From positions 1-34,003 of the forward strand of contig URII01000024.1 of NCBI GenBank assembly GCA_900547825.1: a stretch of DNA of 34,003 bases. Reading direction: 5' to 3'. This document shows, piece by piece, positions 25,875 to 34,003 of this stretch. Every line of letters starts with the position of its first letter. The first letter of the stretch is position 1. Made by a program: the position numbers and the translations under genes. The notes below the pieces were generated by a model. It had not been told where the DNA came from and ran no database searches. It saw only the letters and a program-made list of their open reading frames with translations. This DNA comes from an uncultured Porphyromonadaceae bacterium (GTDB taxonomy: Bacteria > Bacteroidota > Bacteroidia > Bacteroidales > Muribaculaceae).

Positions 25875-26975
25875 ATGCCACGCACGCATCATATCAAAAC
25901 CGAAACTGTTGTATATACCATTCTATGGATAGTGGTAATAAGCCTGTATGTGCTTGATATGATGCGCAGCCGCGCACAAGCCTCAATGCCTCTCGCCGAT
26001 TTAAGAATGTTCACCCGCATGGCTGCCACAATGACGCCATATCTGGCCCTATTCTTAGTCAATAATTCCATACTCATTCCCCGGCTTTTGATGCGAAACA
26101 GGATTACAGTATATTTCATGGCTGCAGCCGCAGCCATAATAGCTGTGTGGAGCTGGCAATATTTCAGTTTCATGGAAGCCATGACGCATATTCCGGAAGC
26201 AGCCCGGCAGAACCCGCGGCCGTTTCCACGGCCACGGCCCATAGTCCCACTTCCTGTAATGCTTGATTTTATATATGCACTATTAGTGGTGGGGGGCAAC
26301 CTGGCAATATCCCTGATGTTCCAGAGATATGATGACAGGCTGGAAAAAGAAAGTCTGCTGAAGGCTAACGCGGAGAACCGCCTATCCTATCTAAAAGCAC
26401 AGATAAACCCTCATACCTACCTCAACATGCTCAACAACATACATGGAATGATCGAACTTGATCCGGCCAAAGCACAGAGCATGGTGATAGACATGTCACA
26501 GTTGATGCGTTATATGCTTTACGAAAGTTCCCGCCATGTGATAAATCTTGCTGATGAAATAGCATTTATAAAAAACTACCTCAACCTAATGCGGCAGCGC
26601 TTTCCTGAAAACAAAGTCGGAATACATGCCTCATTCCCGTCCGAAGCGGAAACAAAAGGCATATATCTGCCACCCCTGCTGTTCCTTGTGTTCATAGAGA
26701 ATGCCTTCAAACATGGCGTAAGCTATCGCCGGAATTCATTTGTGGATGTGAACATCTCCCTATCCGGCGACAAAATTCTGTTCAGGTGCGTAAACAGCCA
26801 CCATAAGGCAAAATCCGAAACAAAAACATCCGACGGAATAGGACTGCATAATGTCACCCAGCGGCTGCAACTGATATATGGCTCCCGATTCACACTTGAC
26901 ATAGACTCCTCCACTGACAGATATTCCGTAAATCTATCCATACCCGCTCATGAAACTGCGAACACTGATAATTGA
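25875..26975 (+). CDS. LytS/YpdA-type sensor histidine kinase
   Basis: This 366-residue kinase has four membrane spans in its first 150 residues (for example VVYTILWIVVISLYVLDMM, RITVYFMAAAAAIIAVWSW, VMLDFIYALLVVGGNLAIS) with short loops, so the signal is probably sensed in or at the membrane. The His-kinase domain follows: a phosphoacceptor region LKAQINPHTYLNMLNNIHGM with His180 (family norm NPHFLFN), the N-box FIENAFKHGV near residue 276 and the G-box DGIGLHNVTQRL. It should phosphorylate the LytTR regulator, whose gene overlaps its end by 26 bases. Confidence 0.93.
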   Translation: MPRTHHIKTETVVYTILWIVVISLYVLDMMRSRAQASMPLADLRMFTRMAATMTPYLALFLVNNSILIPRLLMRNRITVYFMAAAAAIIAVWSWQYFSFMEAMTHIPEAARQNPRPFPRPRPIVPLPVMLDFIYALLVVGGNLAISLMFQRYDDRLEKESLLKANAENRLSYLKAQINPHTYLNMLNNIHGMIELDPAKAQSMVIDMSQLMRYMLYESSRHVINLADEIAFIKNYLNLMRQRFPENKVGIHASFPSEAETKGIYLPPLLFLVFIENAFKHGVSYRRNSFVDVNISLSGDKILFRCVNSHHKAKSETKTSDGIGLHNVTQRLQLIYGSRFTLDIDSSTDRYSVNLSIPAHETANTDN

Positions 26976-27690
26976 CGACGAACCCATTGCTTTAGCCAAA
27001 CTAAAAAGCTATGTGGAGAAAACTCCGTTTCTGACTTTGGCCGGCATGTGTAATAGCGCATTGGAAGCCTCAGCCATGTTGGCAGATGAAAATGTGGATC
27101 TCATAGTCACTGACATCAATATGCCGGATCTCAACGGTTTGGAATTTGTGGAAACCCTTACATCACGCCCCTTGATAATATTCACAACGGCTTATTCCGA
27201 TTATGCCGTGGACAGTTACCGTCTCGCCGCAACGGATTATCTGGTCAAGCCTTATGGTTTTGCCGACTTTCAACGGGCAGCCAACCGGGCCAGAGAACAG
27301 CATGCCTCACAAAAAACGGCCTCCACAAACAACTCCCCCATTACTCCCCACGAACCATCACTATTTATCAAAACCGATTCACGATATATTAGGGTCAACC
27401 TTACTGATATATGTTATGTCAAAGGCTATGGAGAATATTTGCAGGTATTCATCGCGGGTATAAAGCATCCGCTCCTGACACTCAGCTCGTTCGCGTCATT
27501 CAAAACCCATCTTTCAGAAAACTTCATACAGGTACACCGCTCCTACATCGTCAACATGAATCATGTTGACCATATAGAGCGCAACCGCATAACCATGGAT
27601 GCCGAAACTATAATACCAATAGGCGACAGCTACCGTCAGGCTCTATCCGATTATCTTACAAAGCACTCAACCGGTCAGGCTACAAGATAA
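26950..27690 (+). CDS. LytTR-family response regulator
   Basis: This 246-residue regulator has a receiver domain (residues 1-120) with acidic pocket IIDDEP, phosphoacceptor Asp55 in LIVTDINMPDLNG, the Thr/Ser in FTTAYSDYAV and Lys in LVKPYGFADF. A linker rich in Gln, Ser and Thr precedes the LytTR DNA-binding domain (about 140-240) with FIKTDSRYIRVNLTDICYV, GEYLQVFI, FIQVHRSYIVNMNHVDHIER and IPIGDSYRQAL. LytTR domains bind pairs of short direct repeats about 21-22 bp apart. A repeat of that form lies immediately downstream of this gene, before tolC. Translation is coupled to the kinase gene by a 26-base overlap. Confidence 0.95.
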   Translation: MKLRTLIIDDEPIALAKLKSYVEKTPFLTLAGMCNSALEASAMLADENVDLIVTDINMPDLNGLEFVETLTSRPLIIFTTAYSDYAVDSYRLAATDYLVKPYGFADFQRAANRAREQHASQKTASTNNSPITPHEPSLFIKTDSRYIRVNLTDICYVKGYGEYLQVFIAGIKHPLLTLSSFASFKTHLSENFIQVHRSYIVNMNHVDHIERNRITMDAETIIPIGDSYRQALSDYLTKHSTGQATR

Positions 27691-27698
27691 CAACCGGA

Positions 27699-27728
27699 TT
27701 TGTTGAACATATAAGCCCGTTGGTTGAA
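27699..27728 (+). promoter_or_regulatory. Predicted LytTR operator upstream of the efflux operon
   Basis: TTTGTTGAA (27699-27707) and TTGGTTGAA (27720-27728) agree at 8 of 9 positions and are separated by 12 bases, a 21-bp period. This is the geometry of LytTR/AgrA-type sites, whose core includes GTTnA. It lies 9 bases after the regulator stop and about 30 bases upstream of the -7-like box at 27758, the place of an activator site. Confidence 0.6.
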
Positions 27729-27757
27729 TCCACAAGGGATATTCCATGATATTACCG

Positions 27758-27765
27758 TAATATTG
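27758..27765 (+). promoter_or_regulatory. Weak -7 box of the tolC-macAB-like operon
   Basis: TAATATTG differs from TAnnTTTG at one position and is followed by GCACC, as at other promoters of this group. No -33 TTTG is present at the usual distance, as expected for a promoter that needs an activator. The start would be near 27770, about 20 bases before the ATG at 27791. Confidence 0.4.
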
Positions 27766-27790
27766 CACCGGTAACATCAATCCCTTGCGA

Positions 27791-29098
27791 ATGAAACATA
27801 ATATATATCTTATCCTATGTATTGCCGCTATTATTTATTCTGAACCGGCAGTGGCATCCGCGCCCTGGACATATGACGATTGTGTGGAATATGCCAGGGA
27901 ACATAATATCTCACTTCGTAAACAACGCCTTGAGGAGAAAACAGCAGCATACAACACTCAGGAAGCGAAAGCACAATGGCAGCCGTCGCTTGATTTTGCC
28001 ACTACACATGCTTATATCAATACTCCCTGGGCTAATTCAGGAAACAAGAATGCCTATAACAGCTCTTACGGCCTAAACGCCGGCTGGACCGTGTGGGACG
28101 GAGGTAACCGGGAGAACACTATAAAACGTTCGGAACTAACCGAAAAATCCAGGCATCTGGCTACCGGCGAACTAATGCGCAGTATAGAAACAGATCTGCT
28201 TCAGGTCTATATGAACATACTTTATGCCAAAGAATCCATAGGCATATATGAGGAAGCAACAAAACTGAGCGAGGCACAGGCTGAACGGTCCAGGCAACTT
28301 ATGGAGGCCGGGAAAGCATCACGTGTGGATTATTCACAGCTTCAATCACAGTATGAACAGGACCGGTATTCATTAGTCAATGCCCGGGCCACATACGACA
28401 ATCGGCGCATGGAACTCAAACAATTGCTTGAATTAGGGCTGGAGGACACGATATCGCTTGCCGAGGTAGAATGGACAGCAGCCGAAGTGTTGGCCTCACT
28501 GCCCCCCATAACGGAAAGTTACAGAATGGCCGCTGACACCGACCTTAAACTCCGTGGGCTGGAAGTAGATAAATCCATTGCTGAGACTGATGTGAAAATC
28601 GTCCGTAGCGGATACTATCCCAAAATCTCATTGAGCGCCGGAATAGGCACAGGATATTATGCTCCTGGGGAAACTTTCGGAAAACAACTGAAACACGGAC
28701 TGAACGAACAGATAGGGCTGAGCGTATCCGTACCGATATTCGACAACAGGAAAAACCGTACGGCCACAGCCGTGGCCAAAGTTCAGGTTTTAGAAGCTCA
28801 GCTTGACATTGAGCAACGGCAAACCGAACTCGCACAATTAATCGACAACTGGTACACCGACACCCGTTCGGCCCAATCGCGCTTCACAGCCGCCCAACAG
28901 CAACTTGAATCGGCCACACTGACACGTGAACTTACCGAAGAACAATTCCGGCTCGGATATATAAATACCGTGGAACTGATGTCGGCCCACAAGGACTATA
29001 TAGAAGCATCCCATACCCTGCTTCAGGCAAAATACATGGCTATGCTCGGACATAAGATGATACATTTCTACCGCAACGCATACGTAAATCTCCCATAA
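27791..29098 (+). CDS. TolC-family outer membrane efflux protein
   Basis: From ATG 27791 this is 435 residues with a signal peptide (MKHNIYLILCIAAIIYSEPA, cleavage near VASA). The mature protein has the two OEP repeats, with WTYDDCVEYAREHNISLRKQ, LEEKTAAYNTQEAKAQWQPS and WDGGNRENTIKRSE in the first half and VRSGYYPKISLSAGIGTGYY, SVPIFDNRKNRTATAVAK and LTREQF-like LTEEQFRLGYINTVELMSA in the second. It forms the outer-membrane duct for the MacA/MacB-like proteins that follow. A TTG at 27785 is an alternative start. The gap from the regulator gene is 100 bases and holds a predicted operator. Confidence 0.95.
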   Translation: MKHNIYLILCIAAIIYSEPAVASAPWTYDDCVEYAREHNISLRKQRLEEKTAAYNTQEAKAQWQPSLDFATTHAYINTPWANSGNKNAYNSSYGLNAGWTVWDGGNRENTIKRSELTEKSRHLATGELMRSIETDLLQVYMNILYAKESIGIYEEATKLSEAQAERSRQLMEAGKASRVDYSQLQSQYEQDRYSLVNARATYDNRRMELKQLLELGLEDTISLAEVEWTAAEVLASLPPITESYRMAADTDLKLRGLEVDKSIAETDVKIVRSGYYPKISLSAGIGTGYYAPGETFGKQLKHGLNEQIGLSVSVPIFDNRKNRTATAVAKVQVLEAQLDIEQRQTELAQLIDNWYTDTRSAQSRFTAAQQQLESATLTRELTEEQFRLGYINTVELMSAHKDYIEASHTLLQAKYMAMLGHKMIHFYRNAYVNLP

Positions 29099-29107
29099 AT
29101 ATAATAT

Positions 29108-30289
29108 ATGCGACACACCCGACTACTTATATTGACAGTGATGTCACTTACATTGGCATCCTGCGGCAAAAAAACGGAGATATCGCTCGAGACCGTAAAA
29201 GTCACACGTGGCGAAATATCAGAAACTGTAACTGCCACCGGCACGGTGGAGTCAGTGACTCAGGTAGATGTAGGCACACAGGTAACCGGTATAATCGACA
29301 AGCTTTATGCCGATTATAATTCGGTAGTGACCAAAGGGCAACTCATAGCTGAAATCGAAAAAACTCTGCTTGAGAGCGATCTCTACAGTGCCGAGGCCAA
29401 TGTTGAATCGGCACGGCTCACCTATGAATACAATCTGACCAATTATAAGCGTGACAAAGCGTTGCACGACAAACAGTTGATCAGCGATTATGAGTTCCAA
29501 ACCTCCGCAAAGGATCTGAAAGTATCGAAAACAGCCTATGACAAAGCCAAGGCAGACCGCGTCAGGGCAGCCAAAAACTTAAATTATGCCGAGATCTATT
29601 CTCCAATTGACGGCATAGTGATATCGCGTGAAGTAGAGGTTGGCCAAACCGTAGTGTCCAACATGAACGTAGCCAATCTCTACACCATAGCTGACCTTGA
29701 CAACATGCAGGTAATAGGCAAGGTTGACGAAGCCGATATAGGTCAGGTAAAAACAGGGCAGGAAGTCACATTTTCGGTTGACGCATATCCCGATGAACTT
29801 TTCACAGGTAAAGTGACCCAGGTGCGGCTTAACCCCACCACTGAGAGCAATGTGGTAACCTACGAAGTTGTGGTGGCGGCCCCCAATCCCGACCACAAGC
29901 TTATCCCGGGACTTACAGCCAATCTGACCATATATGTGTTAAGGGAAAAGAATGTCCTGTTATTGCCGAATGCCGCTTTCAAATTCCAACCTGAGGATCA
30001 TACTGACATTGAAGGCTTGCCACAGGCTGATATGGCGACTTACAATCAGAATAAGTCTATGCCAGGCGAACGTAACGTATGGATTGTTGACAACAACCGA
30101 CTTGTCCGTAAAAGTGTGCTCACGGGTGCAAGCAATGGCATCAGCACACAGATCCTGTCAGGATTAAACGAGGGAGCGGTAGTTGCCACCGGATATAACA
30201 GCACTTTACATTCACATGCCGGGGCTGAGACTGCCGGTGAACAGAGTCCCTTCGCACCCAAACCGCCGGGCCGTAATAACAAGAAGTAA
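29108..30289 (+). CDS. MacA-like periplasmic adaptor (HlyD/RND-MFP family)
   Basis: This 393-residue lipoprotein (lipobox LTLASC) bridges the inner-membrane transporter and TolC. It has a first beta strand and lipoyl half GTVESVTQVDVGTQVTG, an alpha-hairpin (LLESDLYSAEANVESARLTY, FQTSAKDLKVSKTAYDKAKA), the second lipoyl half YSPIDGIVISREVEVGQTV, and a beta-barrel domain (VIGKVDEADIGQVKTGQEV). The membrane-proximal part ends with NEGAVVATGYNS and a proline-rich tail. MacA members bind MacB rather than RND pumps, and the ABC genes downstream support this. It follows tolC after 9 bases, in the same operon. Confidence 0.95.
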   Translation: MRHTRLLILTVMSLTLASCGKKTEISLETVKVTRGEISETVTATGTVESVTQVDVGTQVTGIIDKLYADYNSVVTKGQLIAEIEKTLLESDLYSAEANVESARLTYEYNLTNYKRDKALHDKQLISDYEFQTSAKDLKVSKTAYDKAKADRVRAAKNLNYAEIYSPIDGIVISREVEVGQTVVSNMNVANLYTIADLDNMQVIGKVDEADIGQVKTGQEVTFSVDAYPDELFTGKVTQVRLNPTTESNVVTYEVVVAAPNPDHKLIPGLTANLTIYVLREKNVLLLPNAAFKFQPEDHTDIEGLPQADMATYNQNKSMPGERNVWIVDNNRLVRKSVLTGASNGISTQILSGLNEGAVVATGYNSTLHSHAGAETAGEQSPFAPKPPGRNNKK

Positions 30290-30293
30290 TGTC

Positions 30294-31043
30294 ATGACTG
30301 ATGATAAAGAAATAATCCGGATTCTGGATCTCCGCCGTGAATTCATTGTGGGCGGAGAAACGGTAAAGGCTCTGAGAGGTGTGTCCTTCACTATCAGGCA
30401 GGGAGAATTTGTCACCATAATGGGCACTTCAGGATCAGGTAAATCCACTCTGCTGAATATCCTGGGATGTCTTGACACACCTACTTCCGGCGAGTACTGG
30501 CTTGACAGCATATCAGTACAATCCATGAGCCGCCACCAACGGGCAGTGATGCGCAACAGGAAAATCGGCTTCGTATTCCAGAACTATAACCTTCTTCCCA
30601 AAACAACGGCCATAGAAAATGTGGAACTGCCGTTGCTATACAATCCGGCATATAATGCACGACAACGGCGCGAAAGAGCCATAAAGGCTCTCAAGGCAGT
30701 CGGACTCGAAAAACGACTTAACCACAAAAGCAACCAGATGTCGGGAGGCCAGCAACAACGTGTGGCCATAGCACGTGCTCTTGTCAATGATCCTGTGATC
30801 ATACTTGCCGATGAAGCTACCGGCAACCTTGACACACGGACCTCGTTCAGCATCCTGACACTGTTTCAGGAGTTACATTCCAAAGGGCGAACTATCATAT
30901 TCGTGACCCATAACCCTGAGTTAGCCGGTTATTCCTCACGCAATATAGTGCTGCGCGACGGTAAAATAGTATCCGACACATTAAATCCAAATCCGGCCTC
31001 TGCCCGTGAGGCCTACAGCCTGTTACCTGACGACAACGACTGA
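30294..31043 (+). CDS. MacB-type ABC transporter ATP-binding subunit
   Basis: From ATG 30294 (MTDDKEIIRILDLRREF) the protein has 249 residues; the longer frame to 30183 overlaps the adaptor gene and is not convincing. Motifs are Walker A GTSGSGKST, Q-loop VFQNYNLLPKTTAIENVELP, signature MSGGQQQRVAIARAL, Walker B VIILADEATGNLD and switch histidine FVTHNPEL, the pattern of the LolD/MacB group. It hydrolyses ATP on the cytoplasmic side to move the periplasmic part of the permease. In E. coli MacB this domain is fused to the permease; here it is a separate protein encoded 4 bases after the adaptor gene. Confidence 0.95.
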   Translation: MTDDKEIIRILDLRREFIVGGETVKALRGVSFTIRQGEFVTIMGTSGSGKSTLLNILGCLDTPTSGEYWLDSISVQSMSRHQRAVMRNRKIGFVFQNYNLLPKTTAIENVELPLLYNPAYNARQRRERAIKALKAVGLEKRLNHKSNQMSGGQQQRVAIARALVNDPVIILADEATGNLDTRTSFSILTLFQELHSKGRTIIFVTHNPELAGYSSRNIVLRDGKIVSDTLNPNPASAREAYSLLPDDND

Positions 31044-31044
31044 A

Positions 31045-32262
31045 ATGAACATAACCAATCTTCTCAAAATAGCCCTGAAGGCACTTAACAATAACAAACT
31101 CAGATGCTTCCTTACAATGCTCGGCATAATAATAGGGGTTGCGTCAGTGATAACCATGCTTGCTATAGGACAAGGCTCCAAAAACAGTATCCGCGCACAG
31201 ATATCCGAAATGGGATCCAACATGATAATGATTCATCCCGGTAATATGCAGCGCGGAGGCGTAAGGCAAAGTGCCGACAACATGCAGACACTTGAAGTGT
31301 CCGACTATGAGGCCATGCGCGGTCTTCCCGGTATTGCGGCGATATCCCCTTCAGTCAATTCAGGAGGCCAATTAGTCAACGGCAATAACAATTACCCTTC
31401 GTCAGTATATGGGATTACACCCGATTATCTTGAAATACGCAAACTTAAAGTCCGGGAGGGTGCGATGTTCACCGACCATGACATAAAATCAGCCGCAAAA
31501 GTGTGTCTCCTTGGCAAGACAGTTGTAGACAATCTTTTTCCTTCCGGTGAAAATCCCATAGGCCGTGTGATACGCTTCGGAAAAATACCGCTAACTGTAA
31601 TAGGGGTTCTCGAACCCAAAGGCACCAATTCCATGGGACAGGATCAGGACGATGTGGTTCTGGCTCCTTACACCACCGTAATGAAACGCATACTGGCCAT
31701 AGATTACATTCAGGGCATATTCGCCAGCGCAACCGATGAGAAGCAGACAGATGCAACGATCGAGGCTATAACAGATCTTCTGCGCGAACGCCACAAGATA
31801 AAGGATGAGGCCGACAATGATTTTGAAATACGCTCACAACAGGAATTAAGCGAGATGATGAACTCCACCAGCGACATGATGACTGTGCTGTTGGCTTGCA
31901 TAGCCGGAATTTCCCTACTTGTGGGAGGAATCGGGATAATGAATATAATGTATGTGTCAGTCACCGAACGCACACGTGAAATAGGACTGAGAATGTCAAT
32001 AGGCGCCCGTGGCGTTGATATTCTTGCCCAGTTTCTGATCGAAGCCGTCATAATAAGTGTAAGCGGCGGAATAATAGGCATTATCATCGGCATGTTAGCC
32101 TCATGGGGCGTAAACACAATAGCCCGGTGGCCAATAGAAATCCGGCCCGATTCAGTGGTGCTGTCATTTGCAGTATGTACTGTGACAGGAGTTTTCTTTG
32201 GATGGTATCCTGCTAAAAAAGCTGCCGGGCTTGATCCCATAGAAGCCATACGTTATGAATAA
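31045..32262 (+). CDS. MacB-type (FtsX-like) ABC transporter permease
   Basis: From ATG 31045, one base after the ATPase stop, this is 405 residues. The first span is near residues 22-44 (CFLTMLGIIIGVASVITMLA). A large periplasmic MacB core domain follows (MIMIHPGNMQRGGVRQSADN, GMFTDHDIK-like GAMFTDHDIKSAAKVCLLGK, IGRVIRFGKIPLTVIGVLEP). Three C-terminal FtsX spans include LLVGGIGIMNIMYVSVTERT with TREIGLRMSIGA, and it ends with GWYPAKKAAGLDPIEAIRYE. The protein works by moving its periplasmic domain to push substrates such as peptides, toxins or antibiotics from the periplasm through the adaptor and TolC. The longer frame from 31006 overlaps the ATPase and is rejected. Confidence 0.95.
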   Translation: MNITNLLKIALKALNNNKLRCFLTMLGIIIGVASVITMLAIGQGSKNSIRAQISEMGSNMIMIHPGNMQRGGVRQSADNMQTLEVSDYEAMRGLPGIAAISPSVNSGGQLVNGNNNYPSSVYGITPDYLEIRKLKVREGAMFTDHDIKSAAKVCLLGKTVVDNLFPSGENPIGRVIRFGKIPLTVIGVLEPKGTNSMGQDQDDVVLAPYTTVMKRILAIDYIQGIFASATDEKQTDATIEAITDLLRERHKIKDEADNDFEIRSQQELSEMMNSTSDMMTVLLACIAGISLLVGGIGIMNIMYVSVTERTREIGLRMSIGARGVDILAQFLIEAVIISVSGGIIGIIIGMLASWGVNTIARWPIEIRPDSVVLSFAVCTVTGVFFGWYPAKKAAGLDPIEAIRYE

Positions 32263-32352
32263 ATCTGATCCGAATATCCCTATACATATACTTAAACCAA
32301 TAAATCAACGTTAATTATTAAAGTAGGTGCAACCTCTATGATTCACTTTTAA

Positions 32353-32383
32353 GCGGAGCACGGTAGAAAGGTTCGTGCTCCGC
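32353..32383 (+). terminator. Hairpin terminator of the efflux operon
   Basis: A perfect 10-bp stem (GCGGAGCACG 32353-32362 with CGTGCTCCGC 32374-32383) has an 11-base loop and is followed by ATTCTATTT. It lies 91 bases after the permease stop and upstream of the typA promoter. The T-tract is weak but the stem is strong. Confidence 0.75.
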
Positions 32384-32419
32384 ATTCTATTTCATATAGC
32401 GAAATAACTTTTCTTATGT

Positions 32420-32454
32420 TTTGCAACATATTTTGAGGAAAACACGTAACTTTG
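32420..32454 (+). promoter_or_regulatory. Bacteroidetes-type promoter of typA with overlapping palindrome
   Basis: TTTG at 32420-32423 and TAACTTTG at 32447-32454 match the -33 and -7 elements, with a spacer of 23 bases, somewhat long. The start would be near 32460, about 20 bases before the typA ATG. An inverted repeat TATGTT-TTGC-AACATA at 32415-32430 overlaps the -33 element and could be a binding site. Confidence 0.55.
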
Positions 32455-32479
32455 CACCCGAAATTTTCATGACAAGCAA

Positions 32480-34003
32480 ATGCAGAAAATCAGGAACATC
32501 GCAATCATAGCCCATGTGGATCATGGCAAGACAACAGTTGTGGACAAAATGCTTATGGCAGGCAATCTGTTCCGCGACAATCAGGAAACCGGAGAACTTA
32601 TACTCGACAATAACGATCTTGAACGCGAGCGCGGTATCACTATTCTTTCAAAAAATGTATCAATCAATTACAAGGGATATAAGATCAATATAATCGACAC
32701 TCCGGGGCACGCCGATTTCGGAGGCGAGGTGGAACGCGTGCTCAACATGGCCGACGGTTGTCTTCTGCTTGTAGATGCTTTCGAGGGGCCGATGCCCCAA
32801 ACCCGCTTTGTTCTTCAGAAAGCCATATCAATGGGGCTGAAACCGGTGGTGGTGATCAATAAAGTCGACAAGCCAAACTGCCGCCCTGACGAAGTTCAGG
32901 AAATGGTGTTCGACCTCATGTTCAATCTTGACGCCACAGAGGAACAGCTCGACTTCCCTACCATCTACGGCTCTGCGAAACAGGGCTGGATGAGCAAGGA
33001 TTGGCGCACTCCCTCCGACAATATACTCCCGCTGCTTGATGCGATAATAGAATATATACCTGAACCGGAAACCTTGGATGGAACACCTCAGATGCTTGTC
33101 ACGTCGCTTGACTTCTCCAACTATGTGGGACGTATAGCCGTGGGACGTGTACACCGCGGCGAACTGCGCGAGGGAATGGAAATAGCGTTGTGCAAACGCG
33201 ACGGCTCAGTTGTGAAGCAACGTATCAAAGAATTGCATGTGTTCGAGGGCATGGGTCGCAAAAGAGTGGAGAGCGTGAAGAGCGGCGACATATGCGCCTT
33301 AGTGGGAATAGAGGGCTTTGAGATCGGCGATACAATAACCGATGTCGAGAATCCGGAACCGCTGCCCCGCATAGCTATCGACGAGCCTACCATGTCAATG
33401 ACATTCACTATCAACGACAGCCCGTTTTTCGGTCGTGACGGCAAATATGTGACGTCGCGCCATATCGGCGACCGCCTCACACGTGAGCTCGACCGCAATC
33501 TGGCTCTTCGCGTCACCAAGGCCGATCATGAAGACGTATGGACGGTCTACGGCCGCGGTGTTCTTCATCTCTCAGTGCTGATCGAGACAATGCGGCGCGA
33601 AGGTTATGAGCTTCAGGTGGGCCAGCCGCAGGTAATAGTTAAAGAGATCGACGGCAAAAAATGTGAACCCGTGGAACTGCTCACTATAAACGTACCCGAC
33701 GAGTATTCAAGCAAGATAATTGATATGGTGACTCGCCGCAAAGGCGAAATGGTGTCGATGAACGTGCAGAATGACCGTGTACACATAGAGTTCCATATAC
33801 CCTCGCGTGGTATCATCGGATTGCGCAACAATGTGCTGACCGCATCTGCAGGCGAAGCTATCATGGCCCACCGGTTCCTTGAATACCAACCTTGGAAAGG
33901 CGATATAGAACGCCGTACCAACGGATCGCTCATTGCCCTTGAAGCCGGCACAGCCTATGCCTATGCCATAGACAAGCTGCAGGACCGCGGCCGCTTCTTC
34001 ATC
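32480..34003 (+). CDS. typA: Ribosome-associated GTPase TypA/BipA (3' end outside window)
   Basis: Starting at ATG 32480, 508 codons are visible; the family has about 600 residues, so roughly the last 90 are missing beyond the window. The EF-G-like GTPase domain has G1 AHVDHGKTT, the switch I segment DNNDLERERGITI, G3 DTPGHADFGGE and G4 NKVDKPN. Domain II follows (VTSLDFSNYVGRIAVGRVHR), then domains III and V (TINDSPFFGRDGKYVTSRH, VYGRGVLHLSVLIETMRREG, HIPSRGIIGLRNNVLTA). TypA binds the 70S ribosome and assists 50S assembly and translation under stress or cold. It has its own promoter and is unrelated to the efflux operon before it. Confidence 0.97.
   Translation, partial: MQKIRNIAIIAHVDHGKTTVVDKMLMAGNLFRDNQETGELILDNNDLERERGITILSKNVSINYKGYKINIIDTPGHADFGGEVERVLNMADGCLLLVDAFEGPMPQTRFVLQKAISMGLKPVVVINKVDKPNCRPDEVQEMVFDLMFNLDATEEQLDFPTIYGSAKQGWMSKDWRTPSDNILPLLDAIIEYIPEPETLDGTPQMLVTSLDFSNYVGRIAVGRVHRGELREGMEIALCKRDGSVVKQRIKELHVFEGMGRKRVESVKSGDICALVGIEGFEIGDTITDVENPEPLPRIAIDEPTMSMTFTINDSPFFGRDGKYVTSRHIGDRLTRELDRNLALRVTKADHEDVWTVYGRGVLHLSVLIETMRREGYELQVGQPQVIVKEIDGKKCEPVELLTINVPDEYSSKIIDMVTRRKGEMVSMNVQNDRVHIEFHIPSRGIIGLRNNVLTASAGEAIMAHRFLEYQPWKGDIERRTNGSLIALEAGTAYAYAIDKLQDRGRFFI

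Noticed and set aside
31710..32249. 179-codon minus-strand open frame opposite the MacB-like permease
   Set aside because: Complement of conserved FtsX segments; no independent support.
32353..32383. tRNA-like GGTTCG inside the hairpin after the efflux operon
   Set aside because: No acceptor stem, D-arm or anticodon arm can be formed around it; the element is a simple long-stem hairpin.

Overview
The window looks like a chromosomal segment of a Bacteroidales bacterium, most likely of the Muribaculaceae/Bacteroidaceae type. Several things point that way: promoter-like TAnnTTTG boxes with TTTG about 20 bases upstream, almost no Shine-Dalgarno sequences, a type IX secretion Plug-type protein (DUF5103), a DUF3109 protein, a Bacteroidetes-style sorting tail on the first gene, and a LytS/LytTR pair beside an RND-independent ABC efflux system. 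Coding density is high. I see no tRNA, rRNA, CRISPR array, transposase or prophage gene. No gap between genes exceeds 300 bases.

Region 1 (1-6.4 kb): the 3' end of a secreted protein gene converges, through a strong bidirectional hairpin, on a very large alpha-2-macroglobulin-like gene on the minus strand. Its thioester site appears to be lost. Region 2 (6.4-8.0 kb, minus): an ECF sigma factor, a single-pass membrane protein in the usual position of a sigma regulator, and a Spy/CpxP-like periplasmic protein. Together they look like an envelope-stress module that leads toward the macroglobulin gene. Region 3 (8.0-12.0 kb, minus): tatA-tatC followed by a lipoprotein, permease and ATPase of an iron-siderophore/haem/B12 class importer, all closely spaced or overlapping.

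Region 4 (12.1-20.0 kb, plus): a compact exopolysaccharide locus with Wza-like export lipoprotein, Wzc-like tyrosine kinase/co-polymerase, EpsG-type polymerase, UDP-glucose 6-dehydrogenase and two glycosyltransferases. A Wzx-type flippase meets it head-on from the minus strand and is co-transcribed with DUF3109, Plug and C_GCAxxG_C_C genes (19.99-23.5 kb). No priming sugar-phosphate transferase is in the window, so the pathway must borrow one from elsewhere. Region 5 (23.6-25.5 kb, minus): uracil-DNA glycosylase overlapping a DAACS-family symporter with an altered substrate site.

Region 6 (25.6-32.3 kb, plus): a 70-residue orphan protein, a LytS-type histidine kinase, a LytTR response regulator, then TolC, MacA-like, ABC ATPase and MacB-like permease. 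Between regulator and tolC lies a 9-bp direct repeat with 21-bp period that fits a LytTR-family operator. This suggests the two-component system directly controls the efflux operon. Region 7 (32.3-34.0 kb): a terminator, a promoter with an overlapping palindrome, and typA/bipA, which runs off the window. Nothing here amounts to a clearly new system. The best leads are the LytTR operator, the apparently leaderless sigma-factor promoter, the thioester-less macroglobulin and the split polysaccharide locus.
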